This document shows, in pieces, positions 1 to 11,100 of a stretch of 64,000 nucleotides of DNA. The number at the start of each line of letters is the position of its first letter. The stretch's first letter is position 1. The notes beneath the pieces are model-generated. The model had not been told where the DNA came from. It did not search any database and worked only from the letters and a program-made list of their open reading frames with translations. Where the stretch lies: assembly GCA_017506865.1 (NCBI GenBank), contig JAFCMP010000126.1, positions 1 through 64,000 of the forward strand, given 5' to 3'. Source of the stretch: Tribonema minus (lineage: Eukaryota; Sar; Xanthophyceae; Tribonematales; Tribonemataceae). A program made the translations under genes and the position numbers.

Positions 1-1
1 C

Positions 2-55
<54 letters not shown>

Positions 56-541
56 CCCTAACCCTAACCCTAACCCTAACCCTAACCCTAACCCTAACCC
101 TAACCCTAACCCTAACCCTAACCCTAACCCTAACCCTAACCCTAACCCTAACCCTAACCCTAACCCTAACCCTAACCCTAACCCTAACCCTAACCCTAAC
201 CCTAACCCTAACCCTAACCCTAACCCTAACCCTAACCCTAACCCTAACCCTAACCCTAACCCTAACCCTAACCCTAACCCTAACCCTAACCCTAACCCTA
301 ACCCTAACCCTAACCCTAACCCTAACCCTAACCCTAACCCTAACCCTAACCCTAACCCTAACCCTAACCCTAACCCTAACCCTAACCCTAACCCTAACCC
401 TAACCCTAACCCTAACCCTAACCCTAACCCTAACCCTAACCCTAACCCTAACCCTAACCCTAACCCTAACCCTAACCCTAACCCTAACCCTAACCCTAAA
501 CCTAACCCTAACCCTAACCCTAACCCTAACCCTAACCCTAA
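1..541. repeat. Terminal telomere array, (CCCTAA)n
   Basis: About 90 near-perfect copies of CCCTAA on the plus strand, so the G-rich strand (TTAGGG) runs toward the left end of the window. A few CCCTAAA variants lie in the first 50 bases and one AAACCTAA variant near 500. The array stops sharply at about 541. This marks a real chromosome end of the TTAGGG type, which is common in stramenopiles, animals and fungi and differs from the TTTAGGG or TTTTAGGG types of many plants and green algae. Long Leu-Gly ORFs across the array are translation artefacts. Confidence 0.98.
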
Positions 542-564
542 GCTGAGTGTTACTTCAAATTGAA

Positions 565-577
565 GGGTTAGGGTTAG
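565..577 (+). repeat. Short inverted telomeric motif beside the telomere
   Basis: Two TTAGGG units in the orientation opposite to the terminal array, only 24 bases inside its end. The short stretch between holds a small palindrome-like CTTCAAATTGAAG. The arrangement could be a scar of telomere healing or fold-back, or simply one of several degenerate telomeric motifs seen in this window. Confidence 0.7.
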
Positions 578-954
578 CAATCGATCAAGCGCATGCATGA
601 AGGTGCAACAGCATTGCTTTACGTGCACCAGCGACGGTGTGTGTGTGTGTATGGCGTCAATCGTGCACGCTGTATGTAGCCTGATATGTTGCGTGGTATG
701 CACCTGCCGGGGTGTGTACATATGTATTTATGATGACAAACAAGCTGGCTGCAGTCAAGCGCAGAGCTACCATCCTGCCACCACAGCAGCGGATACCACT
801 GAGAGATGTACATTTGTGTGCATTACGTATTGCTTGCAGCGCAAAGACGCCCAGATGATTGATGTCAAGGTTATTGCCAGAGTCATGCGACAAAGCGTCC
901 CAGTGCTTGTTAATGACCGCACTCATCATATCGCCTGATAACATATCCACAGAC

Positions 955-1381
955 CCACGATTATGGTCACCGTGATCAGAGTGGTATCAAACATGCCACT
1001 TTGGCAATCGCGCCATTTGGCCGCATTGGGGCGCAGGGGCGGGAGCTCTGGTGGCCATCGCTGCGGAGTACGCAAGCAGGATGTTGGTGCCCGGAGCAAC
1101 CAGTGCTTCAACTTTGAAAGGCATAGCGGTGCGCATACGCTCAACTCTCTCAACAGCGCTCCACATAGTGTACTCTTGCGTGTTGTCACAGATATGGAGG
1201 ACCCAAGGGGACAGACAGATGGCTGAGAATGTAGTGGGGGGAGTAAATCCATTTGGTAATGTTATTTTGAAGTGATTGTCAATGCGCATTGAGACATGAT
1301 ACATTTAGATTCTGGAAGTGAGGTTGACATCAATTATGTGGGCATTTTGCACCGAAGCAAGAATTGATTATAATAGTACAG
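955..1381 (+). mobile_element. Degraded LINE 3' end (same family as the 27-30 kb copy)
   Basis: Clear but diverged similarity to the last 400 bases of the LINE at 27-30 kb. The stretch corresponding to the C-terminal coding region is recognisable (CCACTTTGGCAATCG, then GGGGCGCAGGGGCGG, GGATGTTGGTGCCCGG and GCGCTCCACATAGTG). So is the 3' tail, which ends GAATTGATTATAATAGTAC. Many substitutions and indels mark it as the oldest copy seen here. It keeps the GTAC end that all copies share. It encodes nothing intact. Confidence 0.75.
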
Positions 1382-4198
1382 CTGAGGCATCAGCGACCTA
1401 CCTCACGTTGCGGCCATGAGGTAGTTTGCTCCTTGTGCAGCTCTCCGAACGATTTGGTAGCTGGTTTGTAGTCTCCCTCCAGGCACCTGTAATGGCACAG
1501 CCAGATAAATTGCCGCTCCAGGGTTACTCCATGGCGAAGTTATCGCAAACGGTATAACAAGCATAAGCATGCAGTGCGCTCAACATTTGTAAACACAGTA
1601 TGTGCCAGACGCATGCGGCCTGGATTCGCTCAGGCTGATACTTGTGGTCAGACTAGGTGTTGGACGCCGTGGCAGTTGTGTACGCATGGACTTGTATTCA
1701 TTGCAGTGACACACCTTGTGGATAAGGCAAGTAGTATTACTGTGGCACTTGCTAGCGACCAAACTACAGAACATGAGCTTGCAGCAGCACGCGACTGTCA
1801 GTCTTTTGTTGCATTGGTAAATTTGGAGTTTATCTCTGTGGTGAACGGCAATGGACTGCATAGTGGGCAACAGCTCGTTATGTTGCAGCATAAAAATTCG
1901 GACTGTGAGTCAGGGCGGCAACTGAAAGTACATTTGTTGTTGCAATCCTGCAACCCATGCCGGCTTGGGCTGTGACCTGGGCACACATACAAGTATACAC
2001 CCCCCGTGTTGTACAAGACCCCCCATCGCACACTGTAGCACAAGACCCCCTGTCTTCCCAGGAAAGTGTGTGTGTGTACGCAAGACCGGCGGTACACTGT
2101 CACAAAACCCGGGCATGCGATTGTTGTTTGAATCCAGTTTTTAGACAAAAGATATAGCAGTTGCGCAAAACTGAAGTCTCGGCAGGATTCAGCGCGAGGG
2201 ATAAGCACGAGCACGCTGCAGCGCGAAAAGAGGTGCAAGCTGCGTTGCTGCAATAACCTGCAACTGCAAGTTTGCAGAGCTTAGGAGGTGTTCGAATCAG
2301 GTGTGCTTGGCCAGAACCTGCAGAACGTCAATTTGTGGCCCGCAGGTTACAGCAACAGTGCGCTGCAGTACACATCGTGCGATATATGTGACTGCAGCCA
2401 CCGCGCATGCAAGATGGCGAGTACATTGTATAGGACCCCCCCCGATGGAATAAGGCCCCCCATTCTCCCAACATAGGCCTTGCAGCGTGACTCGATGCGG
2501 AGGTTCTATACTCCGTGATTTACGTAAATTGCAGATGAATACATTCAGAGCAGGCGCAGCATGCACCTGCCCTCCTCTATTTCAATCTTGACAGGCTTTG
2601 AACAATGATGAGCTCCTGCTGCATGCATACCGTGCCACGTCCTTGTTCAATCATGCTAAGCATGTGCTCAGCGTGCACTCTCGCCCCTGCACCAGACAGC
2701 AGCAATGTAATAGTCGTAGCAGCAGTCTAACGCGCTGCAAATCCTATGTTTTCTTCTCAGCTTGAGGTGATACATAAGCCCGATAATTTGACGCGACACA
2801 GTACCATAGTGACTGCATGAGTCACGGGCACACACTCCTGGACCAGAAACCGGCCAGTTGTGGGGTTTCCCTGCTCAAAAGCGCATGAGCACTTGAGGGA
2901 AAGCGGTGCGGATAACCAGGTCAATCTCGCAGTGCAATGCTTGCCAGACGATACAAATACGCTGATGGCGGTGTGGCATAGTTGGAGAATGAGCCATGTT
3001 CCGCCTACTGAGTTCATATAGCGAGCCGAGCAGGTAAGATGGCCCCATTGATAACTAATAGAAGACCCCTGATGTTGGCGCCTAGCGGCCTTGAGTGAAA
3101 ATAAATGCTATTGGGTGAACCCGCTTTGCCCATGCAGATTCCCCAATAAACGTGCATTATTGTGGTACGCATGCTACATAGGGACATGAAGACATGAGGC
3201 GGTCAACCTATACCTGTAAATGGACAGGGTCAACGACGCCTCTTTGACGTCCAGCAGAGATGCCTTCAGCTCAGCGCGACGGTCCCGCTGGGACAAAACA
3301 ATGACAGACCTGTGGAAAGGCAATTTAACACCACAGCATTGGGTCAGAGCTCATACTACGCATGCAGCATGTACGCATTCATACAGCGCCGCGCTGTGGG
3401 GCGGAAAATTCAGAATGTGAGCAGCGCATGTAGTGAATACAGGCAGCCTATCTATCTGCTCACGTATGCACACTGCATCGACCCAGAGCTGCAGGCCAAC
3501 TGCTCAGACACAGTTTGTGCTTGCTGCAGTTGGGGCTCCGAGGCTTAAACTAGATGATGCATGACATACTTGAGTTTTCAAACATCATGCATGAGCTGAC
3601 GGCATGGGGTGTCTGGGCTGAACGAGGTGTCCTTGGCAAACGGCCATGTCAAAGCTGTAGCATACCGTCATGTCGCTATTTAAGCCGGCTGGGCACCTAA
3701 TGAAAACAGGCGCTTGTATAACTCGGACAAGCGAATTGCATCAAGCGTTTGTATCCCCAGGCTTAAACTAGTTTGGCCTGTATCAGACACCTCTTAAACA
3801 CCACACAACAGGCCCCATACGATTGCTGTTGCTAGCGACCGGCGGTCTTTTCAGTTCAAGTTGTTATTGAGTTTTTGGTTGTTGAGTTTTCGTGCGTGCA
3901 ATGAAGCTGAGGCGAGCTCAGAGGGCCGCAGAGGTTGGATAGCAGTGCTGCATCACAGATAACTTCAAGAAGGCGCCATCTGCCACTCATGCAGTGCAAT
4001 AACAGCAGCTTACAGCTCAGCGTTTGCAAGCACCTACCATGCCTCACCAGCGAGTCGGCTTAAGTTGAATCCAGCAATGTATTACCCAGCTTAAATGGTT
4101 TTGGGGCCAAGTATCGTCTCAATTACGTGCCCCGCCGGCTTAAATAGCGACATGACGGTATGCTCTCTGGTTGCTGACATTGCGGCGGTCATTGCTGA
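1382..4198. other. Subtelomeric DNA without a recognisable gene
   Basis: Only short overlapping ORFs without family features are present. At 1676-1715 a TTGTGTACGCATGGACTTGTATT stretch resembles the end of the small retro-unit at 15.25 kb, in the same orientation as that copy. No rRNA, convincing tRNA, or exon chain was found. Confidence 0.5.
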
Positions 4199-4224
4199 AG
4201 GGTTAGGGTTAGGGTTAGGGTTAG
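4199..4224 (+). repeat. Interstitial telomeric repeat
   Basis: Four uninterrupted TTAGGG units inside unique sequence, in the orientation opposite to the terminal array. Degenerate AACCCTAA-like words follow at 4290-4300. It may record past telomere addition at a break or insertion of a telomeric tract during end joining. Confidence 0.85.
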
Positions 4225-5490
4225 CGCTTGGCCAGTACACAATGTGGGGCTGTTGATTCTGACCCTAGCTAGCCCCAACTCAATTTTCACCCTTAAACCT
4301 AACCTAGAACTACTAGGTAGTGTGCCTATTATTAGTACGCAGTGTGCATGCACTTGCCTTGAGTTTTGGGTAAGTGCCAAATACGTTTGAGGATTGGGTT
4401 CTTCCGTCACCGTGACAGCAGGCAATACTCACAAAGTGCCACCAATATTGCCACCGGTCCAAGCGAGCAACTGTCTATTGCGCGCAGCACTTCACAATGA
4501 GAGATGTATGCACAGGGGTCCACCTGCAGGGTGTACCAGCTCACTCTATGTATGTAAATACACATGTCTGATGTTGCACATGCCAGAGGGCAGCGGCGCA
4601 TGTGCAAATGCCATGCACAACTACATCAGGGAGTCAAAGTCATGCCCTGGAGTCGGGGCGAGTGCTTCAAACTGGTAGCGCATGGCGCGTTGTCAAGGCT
4701 CGTCTCATCATTGGTGCAAAGTACTGCTTAGCGCTGTCCCCGCATTCTTCACTGAGGGCTGCTACTTTTGAAGAGCCATGGAAGCAGCCGGGCAAGCAGC
4801 CCATGCAATCGGCGGTAAAGTTCATGATACATTTGACTTCTGTGTGTCTGTGTGAGAGGGCAGGGGGTCACTTACGCCATACAAAGCCAAACACTTTGAA
4901 GTATCACCTTGGCACAATATATCAATTGAAAGTTTTGGAAGCTCACCCTCAACACGAGAGCCGGTGCAGCTTACCATGCCTATACGCAGGAGCAGAAATG
5001 CTGCCGCATACAGGACAACCTGCCTGCATTGGGGACACTTTCAGGTACACGGCACAGCACCTACTGAGATGCACTGACTGCTCTAAGGCACTTACTTGCC
5101 CACGTCCCGTTTTGCCTTGGACTCGAGGCGCAAGAAGCGCGCATCAGCCTCGGTGGTCTGTGGCAGTACAACGCGCATTGCACTTGTCAGATGAGCATCA
5201 GCTGCTGCAAACATTTGGTTTCTCAAGGTATGCCAAACAGGGCTGGCGTGTCGCACCTGCATTGTGCACGTTAGTACCACACACGGTGGTGATGATGTCT
5301 GACACAAGGGCTGATGGGCAATGAGCATGGGCCTACCCTCTTCATGCTACCTCAACTGTGACTTTCGCTGCGGTCCTGGGTGTCCAGGTGTTCAAATCAG
5401 CCCTATGCAGTGCCAGCTCTCACCGGGAAGACGCCACGAGTGGTGGTCACAACCCAGTCGCTGTTGAATGTACGGCAGGCATCGATGCAC
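4225..5490. other. No confident gene; one possible minus-strand exon near 5.1-5.2 kb
   Basis: On the minus strand, roughly 5200 down to 5099, a conserved-looking stretch reads ...TEADARFLRLESKAKRD... and ends at a GTAAGT donor. The residue composition looks like real coding sequence and it could belong with the membrane exon at 5.49-5.66 kb. No family is recognised. The plus-strand ORF at 4602-5324 is long but low-complexity and looks like chance. Confidence 0.3.
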
Positions 5491-5664
5491 CTGCAAGATG
5501 CAACGGCATATGCAGGTGCCAATGAGCGGAGAACCATATACTTTCAAGTATTCCGCTACTTCTTGCAGCAGCATCACAATGCTCACGGCCAATGCGATCT
5601 GCGTGGCAATGTTCAGTATCAGCATTGCATTCAAAATGGACAGCGACATCTCTGTCTGCTGTTG
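5491..5664 (-). CDS. Possible exon of an unknown membrane protein
   Basis: On the minus strand an AG acceptor (GACACAGGTAG) is followed by 58 open codons and a GTGCAT donor. The peptide begins QQQTEMSLSI and then has one strongly hydrophobic stretch (about LNAMLILNIATQIALAVSIV) followed by a short amphipathic region (LLQEVAEYLKVY). That is consistent with a transmembrane helix and a cytosolic linker. No complete gene could be chained around it. It could instead be a chance ORF, since the neighbouring sequence offers no other clear exon apart from the one suggested near 5.1 kb. Confidence 0.3.
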
Positions 5665-7193
5665 CTACCTGTGTCATATACCACACCTGTGGTATGTGCG
5701 ATTGTCATCTTGATAATCATGACCTTAGTAGCAGGCAGTGTTTGCATCAGACTGGAAAAAGGAAGTGATGGCAAGGTTCGGCCAGGTTCAGCTATGCTTG
5801 TGCAAGATTGTGGCAAACCCTAATCCAAGCCCTGCCTGGGGTGCCCAACACCATTTGCATCTGACCTATCTGCGGTCTTGTACACATAAGAGCAGGCGTC
5901 CCTTGTGCATGCTGCGCTTGTGATGCGGAAACCGAGGGCGCAGGCAAAAACGCCACTCGATCATATGCATTGGAAATTCTTCCGAGCGCTACTGCATGGG
6001 CGCGGAATGAACCCATTGCAGGGCACAGCAACAGCACCACACGTTGGCACAGTGGTCCCAACCCGCCACAGCACAGACCGCCCCCCAGTCTTCAGGTCGT
6101 GGCACCAAGACAGGTATATGACAAGCCCAATAACTTGAATGTCACCCAAGAACATATGCAGCAGTTCACAAGCCTCAAACAACGCCTTCGGTTGCCCACT
6201 CTAACCAGCAGGACCAATCATTGCAGAAAATCCCATCACAATCACTCCTCATCGATAAAGTTGCCAAGTGATAGCTCCCGCTGCACAGCTACTTTGAAGT
6301 ATTGTGCGCACACTTACGAGTAGTAGGTCAGAAAGTCCTCAGCTGACATCCTGTGGAGCAGACAGAGCGTGTGGCAAGCATTAGAGCGTCAGCCAGCGGC
6401 CTGCTACATCACCTTGAAAAAGTGGAGTGAAGTTAAGGACTGGGAGAGTAGCACTTTTCTAAATCCCAGGGCATTGGTTTCTCCTTTGAAAGCCGGTGTT
6501 TCGATCACACCTGGGTGATCACATGACCAAGACATGTCGGGGGAGCCTGCTTGCCTTACTTGCACTTTCATACTTCAAGTACTTTCCGTGTGTTCTTTAC
6601 CAAGTTGTACCTGCAGCTGAGCTGCCTTGATTGCATCTGGTGCACAAACTCCATTTGCAAGCCAGATTGATTGCTGAAAGCGATGAGCACTGTTGGAACA
6701 TGGAGCTCACTCATATTGTTTCACTCTGGCATAATCAACACTCATCAGTTGTATATTATGTGATGACGTGCTTGCAACTATGAGCTGAGAACGGCCATTG
6801 CATTACAGACACAATTATCTTTGAAAGTGCGCGCTGGTTGAGCCAGCTTCACATGCACTACAACAACCGCGTTGCGCAGTGTGCGCCTAGAACCAGATGC
6901 TGCTGTTGCAATGCATGCAATGCCTTTAAAACGAGGATTGGGTCCTGCATTGATAAGTGTGCACACGAGAACGGTCAGGGGGTGGGCAAAGGGCACGATG
7001 CGAGCACATGTGCAGGTATTACTGAGCATAATCCTTGGTAGCCTCATGTAGATCCGAGTGCAAAATGCTGACATTTAGATTTTCAATGAATTCTTCATCC
7101 TATAGGCAGTATGCAATCTGGATTAAACCCATATTTCTGCAGCAGCTGTAACCAGTGTAGGCGCTGACGCGGTCTCTGCTACAGGGGGGGTCA
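5665..7193. other. No recognisable gene
   Basis: Short ORFs on both strands overlap one another and show no domain motifs, hydrophobic helices or consistent splice borders. No RNA gene was seen. Confidence 0.45.
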
Positions 7194-7616
7194 CGATATA
7201 AGAGCGGGTCCGTCCCGCCAGCCTCACCGCTCTTATACCGTGACCGCTCTTACATCGTGCTGGGGCTTAACTAGGGTTAGGGCTAGCCCTTGGCAAACCC
7301 TAGCCCTAGACCTAGGGTTTGAAGTATTTAAGTAGGGTAAGTGTGCCAACAGTTGAAGTTGGCTTCGAATTAAGCCGGAAAGCAATCGCACCGTGCGCTA
7401 TACGCTGTGACTGACTGATACGCGCTTGAGCGTTGTTGAGTGTCACGCAAAATCCGCTGTTCAAGCATCGTTCGTGAGGCTAGTGGTAGGTGGACACGAT
7501 ATAAGAGCGGTCAGCCTCGTGCAGGACCAAACCGCTCTTATATCGACCAGATCCGTGTTCAGCTGTCATACCGCTCTTATACCGTGACCGCTCTTATATC
7601 GAGCGCTCTTATATCG
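7194..7616. repeat. Cluster of inverted CGATATAAGAGCGGT motifs
   Basis: A 14-15 base word appears in both orientations in two blocks. In 7194-7259 there is one forward copy (7194-7207) and two reverse copies (7226-7240, 7243-7258). In 7497-7616 there is one forward copy (7497-7511) and four reverse copies (7531-7545, 7570-7584, 7587-7601, 7602-7616). Some are exact (ATATCG) and others carry ATACCG or ACATCG. Copies facing each other would form hairpins with about 15-bp stems. The core TATAAGAGCGG could be a protein-binding site, or the blocks could be ends of a small inverted-repeat transposon. Between the blocks lies a fold-back of telomere-like CTAGGGTT words at 7270-7320. Confidence 0.7.
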
Positions 7617-8171
7617 TAGCCGTCCCTGTATTGAGCTCTGCCTCCTCCGGAGGTGGAGTGTGCAATGCCCTTAATATTTCTGCTGCATTGCATTTTGGCC
7701 GCACTGGGTCAATTCACATGAGGCCCTCACCAGAACGTTCCGTCTTCGGCGATCGTGTGCTCCAGCTCCTCAAGAAGCCCTGTAGCAACACATGCAGGTG
7801 CGCAGCCGCGCTATGAGTATTTGTGGATGTCTGCATGATGTGCGTAGTGAGGACCGTGATCACACTAAGCTGTGAATAGAGCCGACGTCATGCTGCGCAA
7901 GCCTGTGGACTGGCTTGACTGCATTGATTATTTTTATTCCTTTTCTGCTTGAGTTGAACCATTGCTGCATCAATCCCACCAGCAGCATGTGGTACTCTTG
8001 TGACTGGCAGATGAGGTATGCACACCTGTGGGAACCATCCATGTGGACACATGTGGACACCATCCAATGCCTGCGGAACCGAAGCACCGCAGCGCACTTT
8101 GCAACACATGCCAAAGTACAATCTACTCCTGTGCACCGAAGCGCATGCACCACAGAAGACAAACAGCTCAC

Positions 8172-11100
8172 CTTTGTTCAACATCCCGGAGTTGTCGCTC
8201 CAGTTCCCTGTGAACTCATGACGACCCCAAGGATTGCGCAGCTGGATGAGCTGGTGGCCATGCTTTGTCTCCTGTGCCTTGAGAATGGTGTAGGCATGTC
8301 CTGCAACGTCGCAGCAGCAGAGCAGCAGCGTTGGGAAAACTGCACGTTGACCACAAGCGCTCACTGTATGCATGCCATGCATTGCAAGAGCAACAGCGAT
8401 GCATTTGAATGCTTTCCTCACAGGTATGAAACAAAATGTATACGCATAGTTCCGGATGTCTTGATGTTGGCTGCACTCATCAACTTGAATGCAAATGTGG
8501 GCGCGGGGGCAGGGCTAGGGTCAGGGTTTGACCCTACGGTCAGGATTGTTCCATGAGTCCCTGCAGCTGTGTCAAAGTTGAAACACTATGTTTATGATAA
8601 ACAATGGGAAAATCATGCATGCATTTCATACTGCGGGAATCCCGTAGACTAAGCTCACACATCACGGAGTGATAGCTGTCGGCCACTGCAGTGGTATGTC
8701 AATATTCTGCAACGACAGGTCATGTTTGCCTCATTGCGTTCAGTAGATTCTTGAGAAGACCATATTCACATTGAAGTCTGAAAGTTGTGCTGTCGTTCGC
8801 AGACCGAATTGCAGCCAGCCAATGACACAGGTCAGTTGCATCTGCAATCTTCAACTCAAACAGCGAATTAGATCCGCAGGGTTGCCTTTCAGAGTACGGG
8901 CTGTGCGCAAGGTAATTTTACCTGCATCTTTGCTGGCAGGAAGTTAATGATGAAGTGGCGCAAGTTTTGAATTAAGGTTGGGGTTAGAATTAGGAGGATT
9001 CTCGCTCGATCAGCAATCGTTCAGCAGCCATGCCCTGCCTTACCTTAACCTTAACCTAACCCTAAGGTTGCTTTTCACAGCCACGCGCAGCGCTCAGCTC
9101 GTGTTCATGACCAGGAAAGTGAGCTTTGCCACAGTCGCCACAGTATGAAACACTTAAGGTTAACGAAACCCAAATGTAACCCTGAACCCTAAGATCGGCT
9201 GATGCAGCAGGAGCGACATGTAGGACATGACGCACGATACATGTGTACGAATGCAACCATTATCATAGAAGCAGCATGCAAGTATCTGGAACAATACCAG
9301 CGGCCGTGGCCGCGTCGATGCGTTCCTGGCTAACAGACTCGACTGACCACAGATAGGCGCTGAGGACAGCGCGCTTCCTGCACAGCAGAGCAAAGAGACC
9401 ACGGAATGTGCCGTCACTTTTTTTTTTCGAGGTGACATGAGCAGCACTAGACTGATGGCATCGTGTTGACTGTTGCATTAAAAAAGTGACATTTGATGTG
9501 TTGAAGGATGGTGTCACTGCTGTCATGAGGATTTACGACAGCCACAACGTAAACTGGTTGTATGCATTTCCATGCCATATATGGCTATCTTTAAAACGGT
9601 AATTTTGAAAACACAGAGTATTTCTATTGATGGGTTGAGTCAAGAATCTCACAATACAATACTTGCAAGGGGTGCCAAACGGAGCAGTGCTCGGAAACGC
9701 GTAAAGCAAGCACAACGGGCCATGGCACACGCAATGTGAAAAGTGGCACGTGAGTAGTTCATACACATCATTGCCAGCAAGCAGGCAACAGGGTTAGCCG
9801 CATGTCAGGCTGACATTGCTGTATTGTAATCGAAGCAAAGGCTAGCGAACATTTAGCCATCTGTACGATACAATGCACCGAGAAGGAATTAGACCCACAA
9901 GAAGTACAATCATGGCCGTGGAAGGCCTATGCGTGTGCATCTGCAAGGAGCTGCAGCGCCATTCTTCATCATCGTGCATCGGCATTTGAACTGAGGACAT
10001 GAACATTTATAAGACTGTAGGAGCATTCATATTATGCCGACCTGCGCTGCGATGCATGTGGTCACTATTACACGAACCATGAACACATGATGATTATGCT
10101 TAATGTTGCATGCCATTCAGGTGGAAGCGTGCGACGGCCACGGCATGTGTCATACCAGGTGTGATTGTCAGTCACGACAACAAGGTTCTGACAAGGCAGA
10201 TGCTGTTAACACAGCGCTGGTCATGTACCTTCAAGAGCTTCACTTGGATACTTTCAATGTGGTCGCTTTGGGCGAGAATAAATCAAGAGAGCAGATGTGA
10301 TTTGAGTCATTACAATCCCTGCCCACCTGAGCAAGCTTGCAAGATACGCAAAGCACGACTCCGCAGACCCGAGCTGCGCGCACTCGGTCAGAACGCCGGC
10401 ACCCCCTGCAACACAGACAGTCATGAGCATGATGTCATTGCTATCAGGCAACTCTGCGCTCATGACATCCTATTCAAAAACTCAGATCTGCCGTAGCTGC
10501 GGCTGTGGTGATGCCCTGCTGATGCTGAGATGCGGCTTTGCACACCATGTGCTAACCTTCCCAGCCGCCGATGTTGTGTGCAATTGAGATGACGCAGCTG
10601 CTCTTCACAGTGCTGCAATTGCCTTTTGTCGTTTGTGGATGTCAATGATGTATCAAAGATGCTTGATAATTAGTCAACAATGGAAACAGTGGCATTTCTA
10701 CAAGCTGTACAAGCTCAGACATACCTATACACAGTATACCTCTATATAGCACACAAAGTACAGACAAACATACATGCCAGTGTACGAACCTGTCATGTCC
10801 ATGATCACCTGATAGCCGAAGCCGCATTCAATGCTCTCAAAGCTGCCATGGAGCTTGGCGTAAGCCTTTTCCAGCAGAGGCACCCAGAACTGCAGAGCAG
10901 CAGCACGAGAGAACAGGTTAGGGCAGAAGCTGTGTGCGTCGTCAGTGTCATGCTCAAGTCAGTGGGGAATCATGTGAGCGCTCCATGTTGTGCTTTCGAC
11001 ATTCAGCAATAAGTGTATGTTGATCCCCCAGCGACTTGAGTAGTCCCTTACCCTAGAAGCTGGGGTAGGGTTAGGTTAGGGTTAGGGTTAGGGTTAGGGT

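Noticed and set aside
20-721. Long Leu-Gly ORF across the telomere array
   Set aside because: Translation of TTAGGG repeats; not a gene.
4602-5324. 240-codon plus-strand ORF
   Set aside because: No domain features, and the opposite strand shows a more protein-like segment with a splice donor.
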